64,000 nucleotides of DNA from Hyalella azteca (Eukaryota; Arthropoda; Malacostraca; Amphipoda; Hyalellidae): assembly GCF_000764305.2 (NCBI RefSeq), contig NW_025935888.1, positions 806,001-870,000 on the forward strand, given 5' to 3'. Below the pieces are notes generated by a model, which had not been told where the DNA came from, did not search any database, and worked only from the letters and a program-made list of their open reading frames with translations. The number at the start of each line of letters is the position of its first letter. Positions within the stretch are counted from its first letter, which is position 1. The translations under genes were made by a program, and so were the position numbers. This document shows positions 15,181-26,688 of this stretch, piece by piece.

Positions 15181-15547
15181 CTCAATATCACTGATAAATA
15201 ATGTTCATCACTTCTAAATGCTCTGAATATCAGAATATCAGTGATAAATAATGTTCATCACTTCTAAATGCCCTGAATATCGCTGATAAATAATGTTTAT
15301 CACTTCTAAATGCCCTGAATATCAGGATATCACTGATAAATAATGTTCATCACTTCTATATGCCCTGAATATCACCGATAAATAATGTTCCTCTCCTACA
15401 TGCCCTGCATATCACTGATAAATAATGTTCAGCACTTCTAAATGCCCCGAACATCACTGCTAAATGATTTTCATCTCCTGCATGCTCTGAATATCACTTA
15501 AAAATAATATGCATCACTCCTAAAGACTCTAGCTGTATATCACTGAT
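15181..15547. repeat. Degenerate tandem repeat of about 42-45 bp, about eight copies
   Basis: The core ATATCACTGATAAATAATG, then TTCATCACTTCTAAATGCCC, recurs with small insertions and deletions. Copies are most alike between about 15181 and 15370 and decay toward the right end. Confidence 0.9.
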
Positions 15548-18500
15548 TAATGAACTTGTATAAAATGTCGAAGTCCCCGGTACGAATCTTATTCTTCAAG
15601 GAATTTTCGATTGTGTTAATGCTGTTGCAATTAAGGAGCAATGATTATCGAAAATTTAAGGAACTTCGTATGTCTATATTTACCGACAATAAATTCAAAC
15701 GGTGATCATTGCATACTTGCATTGTACTTATTTTCTGATTTTGTGTATACCAGATGTAACAACGAAAAGTGAGTAATAAAATAAAGGTGACCATATAAGA
15801 AAACAACTGTACACTAAATGAGTGAAGTCTTTTACTGCTCTTCATTAGAATCTTTCATGTGTGGTTATCCCTATTCAATTGTGGGAAAACGTATGATTAG
15901 GATTAAGATCCAGATCGTCTGAATGGGATGGTTAATGATGATTCCACTGACATAATGGGGCAGAATGATCTCAGATTTTTATTTTTCTAAATACCTCGCA
16001 TGCATTATCCATCAAAAATACCCAAGTATCGTCAAGTATTCATCCCATCTGCATGCAATACATCTCATAGTTACTGCACTTCACTTTATTTCACATTTTT
16101 AAAACATCTTTAACTCATTCGCATGACACACGGCATCCTTAGGCTTCACGTTGCTTGCAGGCTGGAAGATCGTCTCTCAGTCTGAAGAAGTTTCTCGGAG
16201 TCCTTCGCTTCTCTCAGGCGTTCGTCTTCTTTACGGAGAAAAAACTCAAGGATCGTTGAAGAAATGGAACTCGTTGTAAAAAATCACTGAAGTTATATGA
16301 AGGATATGAAACCTGAATTTTTACTTATATTTTTTGTGGTGATATTGCCAGAGTTTTCTCAAACTGCCCAAGAGATTTTTGGTCTGTATTTACTGTATAT
16401 ATATATATATATATATGATTTTGGGCAGACTTACATTTACTACTTTTTTAGACCTTATATCTCTTTTTGAGAAGTAAAATTTGTCTAGCATGTTTTTAGT
16501 GATTGATGAGCAGATAAATTTCCTGTGCTAAGACAATGTCTGTTTTATGTGATGAATAATTTTACCTGTAGTTACGAATTTTATTTTGATGTCGGGACGT
16601 TGTTTTCAGTCCGCGTCTATGCGTCCGCGTAGAAAATATCGATAACTTTTCTTCTCGAATATTTTATTTCTAAGTGATATTTTAAGTTCATAATTTTTGA
16701 GTGTCAGTTAAGTTAAAGTTGAATGATCGAAAGTGTTTACATAGCTTAGGTTACAAAAAGAATAATATTTTCATGCTATTGTTTTCATGAATTCCAACTC
16801 TAGTCATGAAGAAGGCAATTCATAGTACGTACTCCTTTTCATTTAACTTTGAAATACAAATTTACCTCAAAGTGTGCACTTTGACTTGACGCACTTAACG
16901 CGAGGATTGTTGAACGCGAGAAAAATGTGTAAGGAAAGAATATATTCGCGTCACGACGCGCGTCCCAACACAAGAACAACAGAAGTGCGGCGGCTGCAAT
17001 TCATTCCGAAGTATTCTTGTGAACTTTTCCTTTGAAGAAATTCCAGGCTTCAGATTTATTTTAACTTTTTGAACCAGGAAAATTTTCAAGATTTTTAAAA
17101 TTAAAGATCTTTGTAAGAAAGAAAAAATATTTTTCGACGATTTACATTTACTTAAAGTAAACTAAACTAATTCAGAGTGATTATCTAGAAATTGTTTTGT
17201 TGTTTTTTTTCGAAAACTTTACTGTGTTTTGAGACAGCAGGATATTTTTGCGAGTGCGATCGAAACCCAGTCCAGAATGAAGGGTTGCAACATTTTCAGC
17301 TGATCTGTCAAGGAAGATTCTTTGCGCCCACCTGATATATTTTCTACTACACACCTACGGAAAGGTTACAATGAGTATTCTTCAAGATTAGTGCAGTCTT
17401 TACAATTTCCATGTATATTTTATAACACAGGCGTGGTTATACAAGTATCACTGTCAGCACATTTAGAACGGGTACACAGCCAACTGATATGACCTACGCC
17501 TACGACAATGAGTACCTCATTCCTATGGTCGTGTCACTGGCCGACTGGTTCTCTTCTATTAATTCCAGGGGAACCTATTTTATTTCAAGTACTTCTACTG
17601 GGAGCCTTTTTTTAAAGTGCCAGGTTCCACCATAGACATGAAAGCTTCCCTTCACGGAGAATCCATGCAGTGCCCCCATCTCAGCGCCCATATAGTGAAT
17701 ACTAAGGTTACATGAAATCAACGCTTATAATGCAAGATAAATGCAGTCTCAGCTTCTAAGCTGCATTTTCATCAAGAAATCTGCGCATAACTTTTGTCAA
17801 TATGAATCCTCGGTCGAATAATCGTGTGCTCATGCATGTATTTATATTGCACTTGGGAAAATCTGTCAGAAAATTTTCCCTCCCCTGCCTTGTAAATGCA
17901 AGAGCTCGTCCTTGCCTGAACTTAACCGAGCCTGTTCATACTACAAGACTTAATAAGTTTAAGATTGAAACGGAAATAAATTTAACAATGTTCATTATAA
18001 CGTAATAAACAAAAGGCATTGCATATTTAATTAAATGTCTGTGGATTCGTGTTTAAAGGTATAATATGAAAGAAATTACCGTTTAGGTTTTTTAATTTTG
18101 AGGGAGCGGGTGAAAAAACCTCTCCTTGAAGAGACAGCCAACTCCAAGTAGCAATTAATTGGAATATATGCGTGTGTTATTAATTACATGACAGTTTACT
18201 CATATAAGATAAGTTATGCGAGTTTCAATCGTATACGGGCAACAGTACGCAGATTCAAAGGTCGGTATCGTGACCTGGTGTCGAATGTGTCTACTGTCTA
18301 TAAGATAAAAAACTTGACGTTTGTCAAGATATTTTATGAACTCATCGTAGTTATGTTACTGATGATCTAACTAAAAAAAATTATTAGTGAAAAATTCAAT
18401 TTTTTATTGTCTTCAAGACGCAGTAAATCATTTTTATTTCCAAAATACGCTAGAATTTTTAATGAATGTCCAACTTTACAATAAACTACTTCATGTGTAA

Positions 18501-19678
18501 CATGCACCTAATGAAATTAATTGTTTAGCCTACGTTTTGAACGCGATTAATTAAGAAGAATCTCTAAGCCGCTTGCCTTTTAAGATTTCTTATCGCCCGT
18601 CATCATCATTTATCGATTTTCGTTATGAGGTCATTCATCTTTATGAGCTGAAGGCTCATAATTAATTTCAAATTATGAATTGCGGCGCCGAAGAGCGCTC
18701 AAGTGTCCCGGCGACGTTAATGAGACCAAATAAAGTAAATATTTTTATAGAATGTCTTGGATAAAATGACGCTTCTGGTTTGACGAAGTGCGCCACGGCA
18801 GTCCTGATCACCAAATCATTCAGCCTCGAATTTTTATGTGTGGATGACTTGACTCAAAAGACCGAGGGTAGACAGAGAGCTCACTGCTAGAGGACAATGA
18901 AATTTTCGATTTCAGGTACAGTTCGTAGTTTTTGCTAGAATCAATACTTGGTCGTATCACCGCCTCTCAAAATAATTTCGGCACTATTTATCCCTGTCAC
19001 TTGCATCATATATAGATCGAACGTAACATAATATTTTTTTGTAACCCAATTCTCTCAACCTTACTCAACCATAATCTCTCGTCCCTGATTCGGCCAAGTT
19101 TTTTGTGTGTGGGAGGTTGTTCGTGGTTGTCAATGGTGGTTGATCGTGGTTGTCAATGAGTGGTTGATCGTGAACCAGACGCTGAGCAGATGTCGAGTCG
19201 CGCTACGGGCACTTGGCCTCTTGTCTGTTGTGAGCGAAACTTGGTGTGGTGACTAAAAGTTTCCCTTTTGAAGGTTGGTGGTCGAAAGAGGGAAACAGGC
19301 TGCTCCTGTGATCCAGTTGAAAAAATAAAACAGGATAAAAACTTTATTCGAAGTATTTTATACCTCGAGGCTAGATGCACTTTGAATATTAAGCAATTCA
19401 ATTAGCTGTCCCTCAAATGATTGAAAAGCGTTGACTTTTCTCTTTGAACGTACCTCTACATTGTTTTTATTATTTGAATTCGCATTAATTTTTTCTAAAA
19501 TTTCTAACTCGGAATAACATTGTCCAACGATATCTTGTTTTGCCTATTATATCATCTGATTCCAGGATGCACACACGGTAAATGAGCGCTGCCGTGCTTG
19601 ACCCAGGCATATTTTATGTATTCACTTCTATGTTATTTTGTTTGATGGATAAACCTGTATTCCGATCTTTCCTGTCAG
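15548..19678. other. Noncoding, nothing recognised
   Basis: A GC-richer stretch at about 17460-17690 has one 50-codon open frame (containing DNEYLIPMVVSLADWFSSIN) without a known domain. A block at 18600-18740 combines homeodomain-like ATTA sites with a GC-rich core and could be a conserved regulatory element. Near 19100-19175 GTGGTTGATCGTGGTTGTCA is locally duplicated. Confidence 0.45.
16396..16416. repeat. (TA)n microsatellite
   Basis: About ten TA dinucleotides in a row. Confidence 0.9.
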
Positions 19679-19749
19679 GGGCGGCGAGCAAGATTTTCAC
19701 CAACAAACGCCTTTTGCAAGTCAGGACTGACTCGGGTCTCTCGCGCTGC
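19679..19749 (+). CDS. Candidate internal exon, unrecognised
   Basis: A strong acceptor (CCGATCTTTCCTGTCAG) and donor (CGCTGC|GTGAGTAC) enclose a GC-rich 71-nt segment. The frame with 2 nt in and phase 0 out encodes AASKIFTNKRLLQVRTDSGL followed by SRC. The phase does not join directly to the candidate at 20538. No family is recognised. Confidence 0.28.
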
Positions 19750-20537
19750 GTGAGTACATCTGGACACTCGCTCGGTTTTAATAGCTATTCTCACAACATT
19801 TCAAATTTAATTCGTACGCGAAGAGAAGTCAGATATTTTTGTTTCTTAATGAAATTATTGTAAAGTTCACGAAAACTTCAGTTTTTGAATTGTTAAATCT
19901 CAGTACTCTGTCATTCATATCTTTGAGATCAGTCGAAATTTTTTAATGCTGTTCCACGTTTATCTTCATTCTTGATCATGTTTGCAAACGTAATTTATAC
20001 TTGCAAGCATTTCGTATTCATTTACCGATATGAAATTGCGTGCCTTTGGAATAAACTTTATTAGAATCTAATCCGTCACCTGCTTTCTCGGCAGAAAAAC
20101 ATGAGAATAAGGAGTCCAGTTTCACATACTCCTTTGAAATGTGCACTAGCACTATTAATTATTTTTTAATATTGATTTATAGCACACTAGCACTCTCTAG
20201 TACTATTAATTGTTTTAAAAATCGATGAATTGTTCGGATTGACTTACTATAGCTCACGAGGTTTCAAACACGTTCGATGCAAATATTTTACCTTATCTAA
20301 GCCGTCATGAAATACTTTGGGTTATTTTCTAATCAGTTTAACGATAAATCACACGTCACCGGCCCAATTGTGATCATGTCATCATTTTTGCCTAGTAATT
20401 TTTTATTTTTGCACTGATACACGTGGAGCCTTCCTTTTCGTATTCAATTTTTTTTCCATTCATGATTTACTCTTATTCACAATTGAATTTCTTGGATCAT
20501 ATAAAATTATAATATACCTAACTGTAATGATTTTTAG

Positions 20538-20657
20538 TTCTAGAAATTTTGAAGCAGATGTTCTGGCAACATCGACCAAAGTATTGGATGGACTTGTTTT
20601 ACGGTTTGGCCATTCGTTGATCCTTACTGAAGACAGCCGCTTGTGTTCTTGCTCTTG
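20538..20657 (+). CDS. Candidate exon with an RCC1-repeat-like peptide
   Basis: The segment runs from an acceptor (GTAATGATTTTTAG) to a good donor (CTCTTG|GTAAGC). One frame is open throughout and ends FGHSLILTEDSRLCSCSW. This resembles the GxxHSLxLTEDGRLxSWG core of an RCC1 repeat, with the Trp codon split by the intron. The next acceptor at 20777 continues in the matching phase. I found no upstream exons with further RCC1 repeats, so this may be a decayed fragment or chance. Confidence 0.3.
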
Positions 20658-20776
20658 GTAAGCGTCTAGGTTCTATAATTTGTAATAGAATAACTGTGGG
20701 AATATGTTCAGAATATTGTGTACTTGTCTAGTTATTAGTGTTTAATTAATTTAATGAAATGCGTGTTTATTTGTAG

Positions 20777-20837
20777 GAGAACTTCCCTCCTCTGCTCTGT
20801 TCTGCTGTTCTACTGTTCTACTTTAATAAAACTTTGA
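20777..20837 (+). CDS. Candidate terminal exon following 20538-20657
   Basis: A strong acceptor (GTGTTTATTTGTAG|G) in the phase required by the previous candidate exon leads to 20 codons and TGA. The peptide is hydrophobic (SLLCSVLLFYC). An AATAAA overlaps the end of the frame at 20825. Support depends wholly on the preceding exon. Confidence 0.22.
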
Positions 20838-23800
20838 ACATGGACCAAGCCTAATGACCCAAACACCCAATTGGAAATTACCGTCAATGAATCAATAAAC
20901 TCGTCCGTTTTAACTTGAACTAATAGAAACATTACACTAACCATTTTGTTTTAATTTTTATGGCGTTCGTTACCTAAAAACTAGTGAGCCTTCTTCTCAG
21001 GCGACAGGAATGAGGCACCTTGCTTATGATCACAGACATTTCTGTTGAAACTTTTATTTAGATTAATAGAACATTATTGAGAGGCGGAAAAAATCTGAGC
21101 TCCTTGTGAAACTAAAGTTATGAAAACCGTCATTGTAATTTTTTACAGGTTACATAATGTGATCAAAGTTTTAAATATAGTCTACACAATTATATCCATA
21201 ATATATATAACATATATAGCGGTTTCAGCATTGATTAGGCCTTTAAAATTGTCACCGATTCTTAACATCGGAGAAAATTGACAGATTGTTGCGGTCTCGA
21301 ACACGCAACTCACTGCTCCAATTTTGCTGTGCTTAACCGCCCGGCCTCCTCGCCGATTCTGACCAGAAACTGGCGCACAGAGCTGGGATCGAACCCGCAC
21401 CCCTCTGCTCCAATCCTGGTACTCTGAACTCCAACGACTGGGCACCGCATATTATTGTGATGCGCCTAAAGTAAAGAGAATATTCAGTTATTAAACATTT
21501 ATAATAATGTAACTTCTGTAGTGAGAACAGTACCATTATTGACTGGTTGGTTATAATGACGCAACTCCCGGACTGAGAACAGTCGATATTATTATTAATT
21601 TCTTATTATAGCGTGAACTAAAGGATGCATCGAACTGTTTAAATTGTTTACAGTCTTTACGTCCCGAACTTCATAAGGTCGTCTGATGTTGGTAATTGGA
21701 TCTTGACAGTAGAAAAGAGAGATTTCTGTTATATCGTTCCTTGCTCTATAACTTGGAACTGCGTTCGTCTGTATAGAAAGTCTGGAAGATAAGCTCGAAC
21801 GCACGGCTTACATATGAGTAGATGAGCTTCCACGTAGTGGCTGTTGGATTCTCTAGGCGAAATTATCCAACATTTGCCCTCGATGATTGCCATGTATCTC
21901 TTATTTTACTGTGTCGTGATTGCAAGTTTGCGCGCTTGACGAACTTTGTGTTCGTTCATATGAAAGATATTGCGTTCTATGAAGTGCAGTCCAATTATTG
22001 GCTGAACTCTAATACTGAAACTTTCGGCCAAGATCCAATTGAAAGTTGAAGTCTATTTTTTTCGCAATCGCACCATTTGTCTGATGGTATCGAACAATAA
22101 ATAATACTAAATTGATTGCATATATGCATCATAAGTTATGATAGGTGGAGTGATTTTGAGTAAATTTTGGTTACTCCGAGTGAATTTCACCAAAGCTTAC
22201 GAACTGATTAAGAGCAAACAGATTTTATTGGTGTGGATTAAATACTACATAAACACTATAGTGAATTTCATAAACACTATAGTTCATAAATGGGATTGTT
22301 GAAGAACTTGAATAGGATGGTAGTACGTTAGATAGCAAAGCCATCCAGCTGCTGCACTGAACACATTCATAGAGAAGCATGCCTGAGCAATTGCTGCAGC
22401 AACGCATTGACTGCTCGGAACATCAATGACTCGGGAGAAGCACCTCACAATCTCGCAAATGTAAGCAAAGGCCCCGCCAACATGACATGCAGGTCTCCAG
22501 TGCAATCAAGGAGTGAAACGGCCGCTCTAAAAATGATGAACTTCAATTGACCTACCGATGATTTTTGCTCCGATCTAAGCCCTTCAAGCCTTGCAATTCA
22601 ATCTGAACTCGGATATCTGCTGAGTATTGATGTAAAATATCTACGCACAGTAAAATATCTCTGACCCTACATCAAAATGGCTGAACCTCTAAAATGTAGC
22701 AAGTCTTTTGGTGATCCATTCAGATTTTTTGAGCTTTTTAAATGGTATTGATGAGATGGAATCGAACATATTATGGTGGGATATAGCCTGGTTTAATATC
22801 ATGTATTGAAGATTTTTTTTATATATTTGTAGCTTGACACGGGAAATAAACCGTAGCTATTTCCACACTATCTAACTTATTGTTATATTACTTGAAACTG
22901 ATTTTTTTTATCTCTATGTCAAAGTTTGTGTATTTTTCTGTTATTTTTTAAATCTTGCGCAGCAAATAAATCGGGGTTTATCGGGTGCGTATCCAAGATA
23001 CTTTTGGTGTCAGGAATTTGCCTTGAAATTTTATTTTTCATGGCAGATTCCTGTTACATGGAAAAAATAATGAGGAGAATTTAATTTAGAATTCAAATGC
23101 GAGTTTTGCTTTGGTAAGTTTAAATTTTACTCACAAGTAAAAATTTGAAATTTTCTCCAATTTCCAAAACAGGGATTGAAAGGAAGTTCCTTGCTATTAT
23201 GAACGAGTCCATCGTTCAATCTCTTTCAAAGAATTATGAAATAAATTTTTTTCCTTTCTTGCTACACGTTCATGTTGAAATTTTTTACATCGTTTCTGCA
23301 AACTGATTTTTCGCATGTACAAAAACTGCAACTGTTTAGTTAACTGGGAATGCATTCACTGATGATTCCAGCCAGTTAGTCAGACTGTATTCAAAGTTTG
23401 TTCTCCCAGTAACAGCTGTCCCGAGGGAGGTAGAATCCTTTTAAAAACGTGTAAGCAATTTGCAGTTGAAGGTCCACTCCAATGGGACAAATTGCCGGCA
23501 GTAACCATTGAGACAAACTCTGGCAGTGCTTGAAAGCTCCTTTCGTCCAGCGTCCCTACTGAACTAACCGTGTGCTCACCTCCACGTTCCAAACACGTCT
23601 ATTAAATAGAGTAAATCACTTCTGTACTAGGAAACTAGAAAAAAATTATTTTGTACTGGGAAATGAGAACAAATCATATTTTTTGTTAGAACAAAAAAAA
23701 AATATCACATTCACTGTAAAAAAAAATAAAATTCTTAATTGGCAAAAAAAAATTACACTCGGCACTTTAGTTCACTTGTTTTTTTTTTGTAATTTAAACA

Positions 23801-25339
23801 ATGATGATGTAACATAAATCGGTTCAAAAGTATTCACATCAATTTTAAAATTTAAAAAACATTTAAACCATACTTATATGCGAAAAATTTATTTAAAATT
23901 AAACAGAATTTAGCTCTAACTTGGAAATTATTCCGTTTAACGATGCGTTAAAAAGATGCATTAAAATTCATTTTAATCTTATTCATATGTATTTTTAATA
24001 TTATGCTCATTTGAAATTTTAGCATTGACGGATAAATCTAAAGATGTTGAAGATGTCTCGGTCATTGAGAACGAAATCCCTCTGACTACCCGATTTTGTA
24101 ATTATGCACAAAACTACCTATTACCTGCAAATGGCACTGGAAATGACTTGAAATTCTACCGATTAGATTAATATTACAACTAAAACTAACCCCTTATTAA
24201 AGAAATGAAATTGAACGGAGATGTATCCCGTCTATTCTAGTTTGATCTTGTTTTTTTTTTTTAAACTTTGGTATGGTACTGTAGATCTGTATGGACTTTT
24301 GATTCTAGTCCATATATTATCTAAAATTTTGTGCTTCAGCTTCAGCGAGGAGTTACTGTTTGCTCACACAGCTAGAGTGACAATGGGAATAATATTTTCC
24401 TTTAATGATATTTCCACAATTTTCCCCGCAAGATTTATTTGGCCATACTTACAACTCCAGCAAATGCTTCTTATTTCTTACTAGAGTACTCGTGAAGGAA
24501 AACTCTACATTGATATGTCCAATACTTAACAGAAGCCAAGACTAACCTTTATTCTAGAAATGAATTATACGTTCCTTCTGAGGCGTCAAGTAAAGTCATT
24601 AACAGCGACACATCTTCCGATTGCCGCAGTCATCTTGAATGACACACTCGTGGATGAATAATAATATTGTTAAGTAATTACATAATTTGTGCCAGTACCA
24701 AGGCTCAATTTAATTTATATTTAATTCCGCATTTTATTGTGGTTAAATCTGTTTTTTTTCTCCATCAATTGCAGATTTGCCTTTCTGTTTGTTTAATAGT
24801 TATATTTTTTATGTTCCCTGTCAAGTGATTAAAGAAGTGCAGCAGCATTTGAATGAAGTGAGCAAATTCGAGAGTGAGAAATTTAAGTCCTAAATGGAAA
24901 CAAACTTCCTCTTTTTTCCATTTTTCAATATCCTGTCATTATCGTAGACATGCCAGTAATTACATTTACTTTTTTATCTTTCAGTTAACGAACAATTGAC
25001 AAAAAGTAAATAATGCAATAAAATTATATAATTATTATTATAATTACTTGAATCGTTCCCCTCATGAGTCCTCGCCAATATGTTTTCAATTTACTACAGT
25101 AATATTTCTGCTATCTAACACCAGACCATATATAGTGTTCACACGACATTTGCTTTGACTTGTATATTCGTTACGAATGATGACTATATTATACACAGGA
25201 TGGGCGATTCCCGAAGGGCAATATTTGTTATCGGTATTATAGATCTTGTCATCCTTTTGTCCAAATTATCAAATTATGCAATGCTCTACAGAAAACATCG
25301 AGAATGAAAGACTATAATTAGCGATATCATAGTACTCAC
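20838..25339. other. Mostly noncoding apart from the dimeric SINE
   Basis: At 22247-22288 CATAAACACTATAGT is tandemly duplicated. A minus-strand open frame at 22284-22505 is rich in Ala, Cys and hydrophobic residues (IAQACFSMNVFSAAAGWLCY). It has no convincing splice sites or family and starts directly after a stop. Confidence 0.4.
21290..21446 (-). mobile_element. Dimeric tRNA-like SINE
   Basis: On the minus strand there are two tRNA-like halves. The first has an A-box-like GTGCCCAGTCGTTGG (21445-21431) and a B box GGGTTCGATCCC (21396-21385). The second has GGGCGGTTAAGCAC (21342-21329) and GTGTTCGAGACC (21304-21293). The segments before each B box are clearly homologous (ATTGGAGCAGAGGGGTGCGG versus ATTGGAGCAGTGAGTTGCGT), so the element is a diverged tandem dimer. 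Neither half folds obviously as an intact tRNA gene. Confidence 0.65.
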
Positions 25340-25535
25340 CTCGTAGCTTCATGTGGGGCTCGCAGCTACAGCCAAAGTCTTCACGTTTAAGTTGAAGTTG
25401 TTTTACAATCTTAACGAGATTGCTGGCAGGGCTGGCGAGCAAGAGAGTGGGGGTCTCTGTCGTTTGATCTGCGCGGAAGCGAGCTGCTTCATTAAAGGCT
25501 CCTTCTAATGCAGCTTTCGTCAAATGATTTCCGTC
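25340..25535 (-). CDS. Candidate internal exon, unrecognised product
   Basis: The donor is strong (CTACGAG|GTGAGTAC), while the acceptor (AGAGACACAG) has almost no pyrimidine tract. The 65-codon frame (DGNHLTKAALEGAFNEAARF ... REDFGCSCEPHMKLR) has amphipathic, protein-like composition and is GC-richer than its flanks; an in-frame TGA lies just upstream. It could follow 26617-26688, which ends in the same phase. I do not recognise the family. Confidence 0.35.
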
Positions 25536-26616
25536 CTGTGTCTCTAATGTGCGTCACATCGTCCATAAGTACCGCAGTCTACATCTCATTCATTTATTGA
25601 ACGTTTTTTTCTGAATTTCAAGAAGTTTGACATTCACTTATCGACTTCAAACATTTTCGACGAATAAATTATTTCAAATGAATTACTAATTTTTTGTAAT
25701 TTCATTTATTTATAAATCCTAGAATCAGTACTTTTTTAAAGAATTTCCTTAATTTTTTAGTATTTTTTGTCTCTACAGAAAGCATCTGAATCAAAGTCCT
25801 TAGTTTCTGCGTGTTCCTTTCGGTTCACTTATTCCGATTTCTAATGAGAACCGGTATCGTTTATTCCTGTCACAAATCATGAAACTTATTGCTTTTAAAG
25901 CACAAGAATATTTTTTTAATCTCACTGCTCGTGAATTTCAGCGTAAATTCCTCTTATGAAATCCAAAAGCTTCCGCCATAGATAAATCTTGATTAAATCT
26001 GAACTTAGGTTTATATTTGCGAGCAAATTTAGAAGTTGAAATATTATTTATATAATATCACACAAATTGATAATTATGTCGGGCCTCTCTGACCTGAAAC
26101 ATATCTCAAACATATTCCTGCATCCGTTGGAGAACCTATAACAGATAATGTCTCTTGGTATAATTTCTCAGATGTCAATATAATGGCGTCAGAACCGAAG
26201 TCAAATAGCTATTTATACTAAGTTTGTATCTTTTGTTAAGCTGACTGCCAAAACTATCGATGGTCACTTGACCACGCAGGCGAAGCCTTATCTCGATTCG
26301 ACATTTCCTCGAGATGGGTCAAAAATAGTCGAATGTTTCAGTTGAGCTTCAAATACACCAATGGCGTTCAAGATAGTACATAAGTGATTTCGTCTCAGGT
26401 CATCTTATAGATTTGTGTCGTACACCTGATTCAAATATTAACTTGAATTTTTATAAATAAAATCTTTAAACTCTCTCAACTCTACCTTGAGCTTTCCTCT
26501 TCAGAAAAGATCTTGAAATTTATCGCTAAGTTGCCATGAAAATTTATTTCACTCTACTGTTGAAACTCACTAAATCCAATACATGATTTCCTATATCTAA
26601 AACGACCACCACTCAC

Positions 26617-26688
26617 CTTAATATTGACTTGTCTTTTCGCTTGAAATCCTTTGATTGTTATGACAGCTCCTATTTGAATATCGTATCG
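26617..26688 (-). CDS. Weak candidate exon upstream of 25340-25535
   Basis: The donor is good (ATTAAG|GTGAGT), the acceptor weak (AGCTCAAAG). The frame RYDIQIGAVITIKGFQAKRQ-VNIK is open and ends in phase 0, compatible with the exon at 25535. The short length and AT-rich context make chance likely. Confidence 0.18.

Noticed and set aside
22284..22505. Minus-strand hydrophobic open frame resembling membrane segments
   Set aside because: It begins directly after a stop, lacks good splice sites and matches no family I know. Composition alone is not enough.
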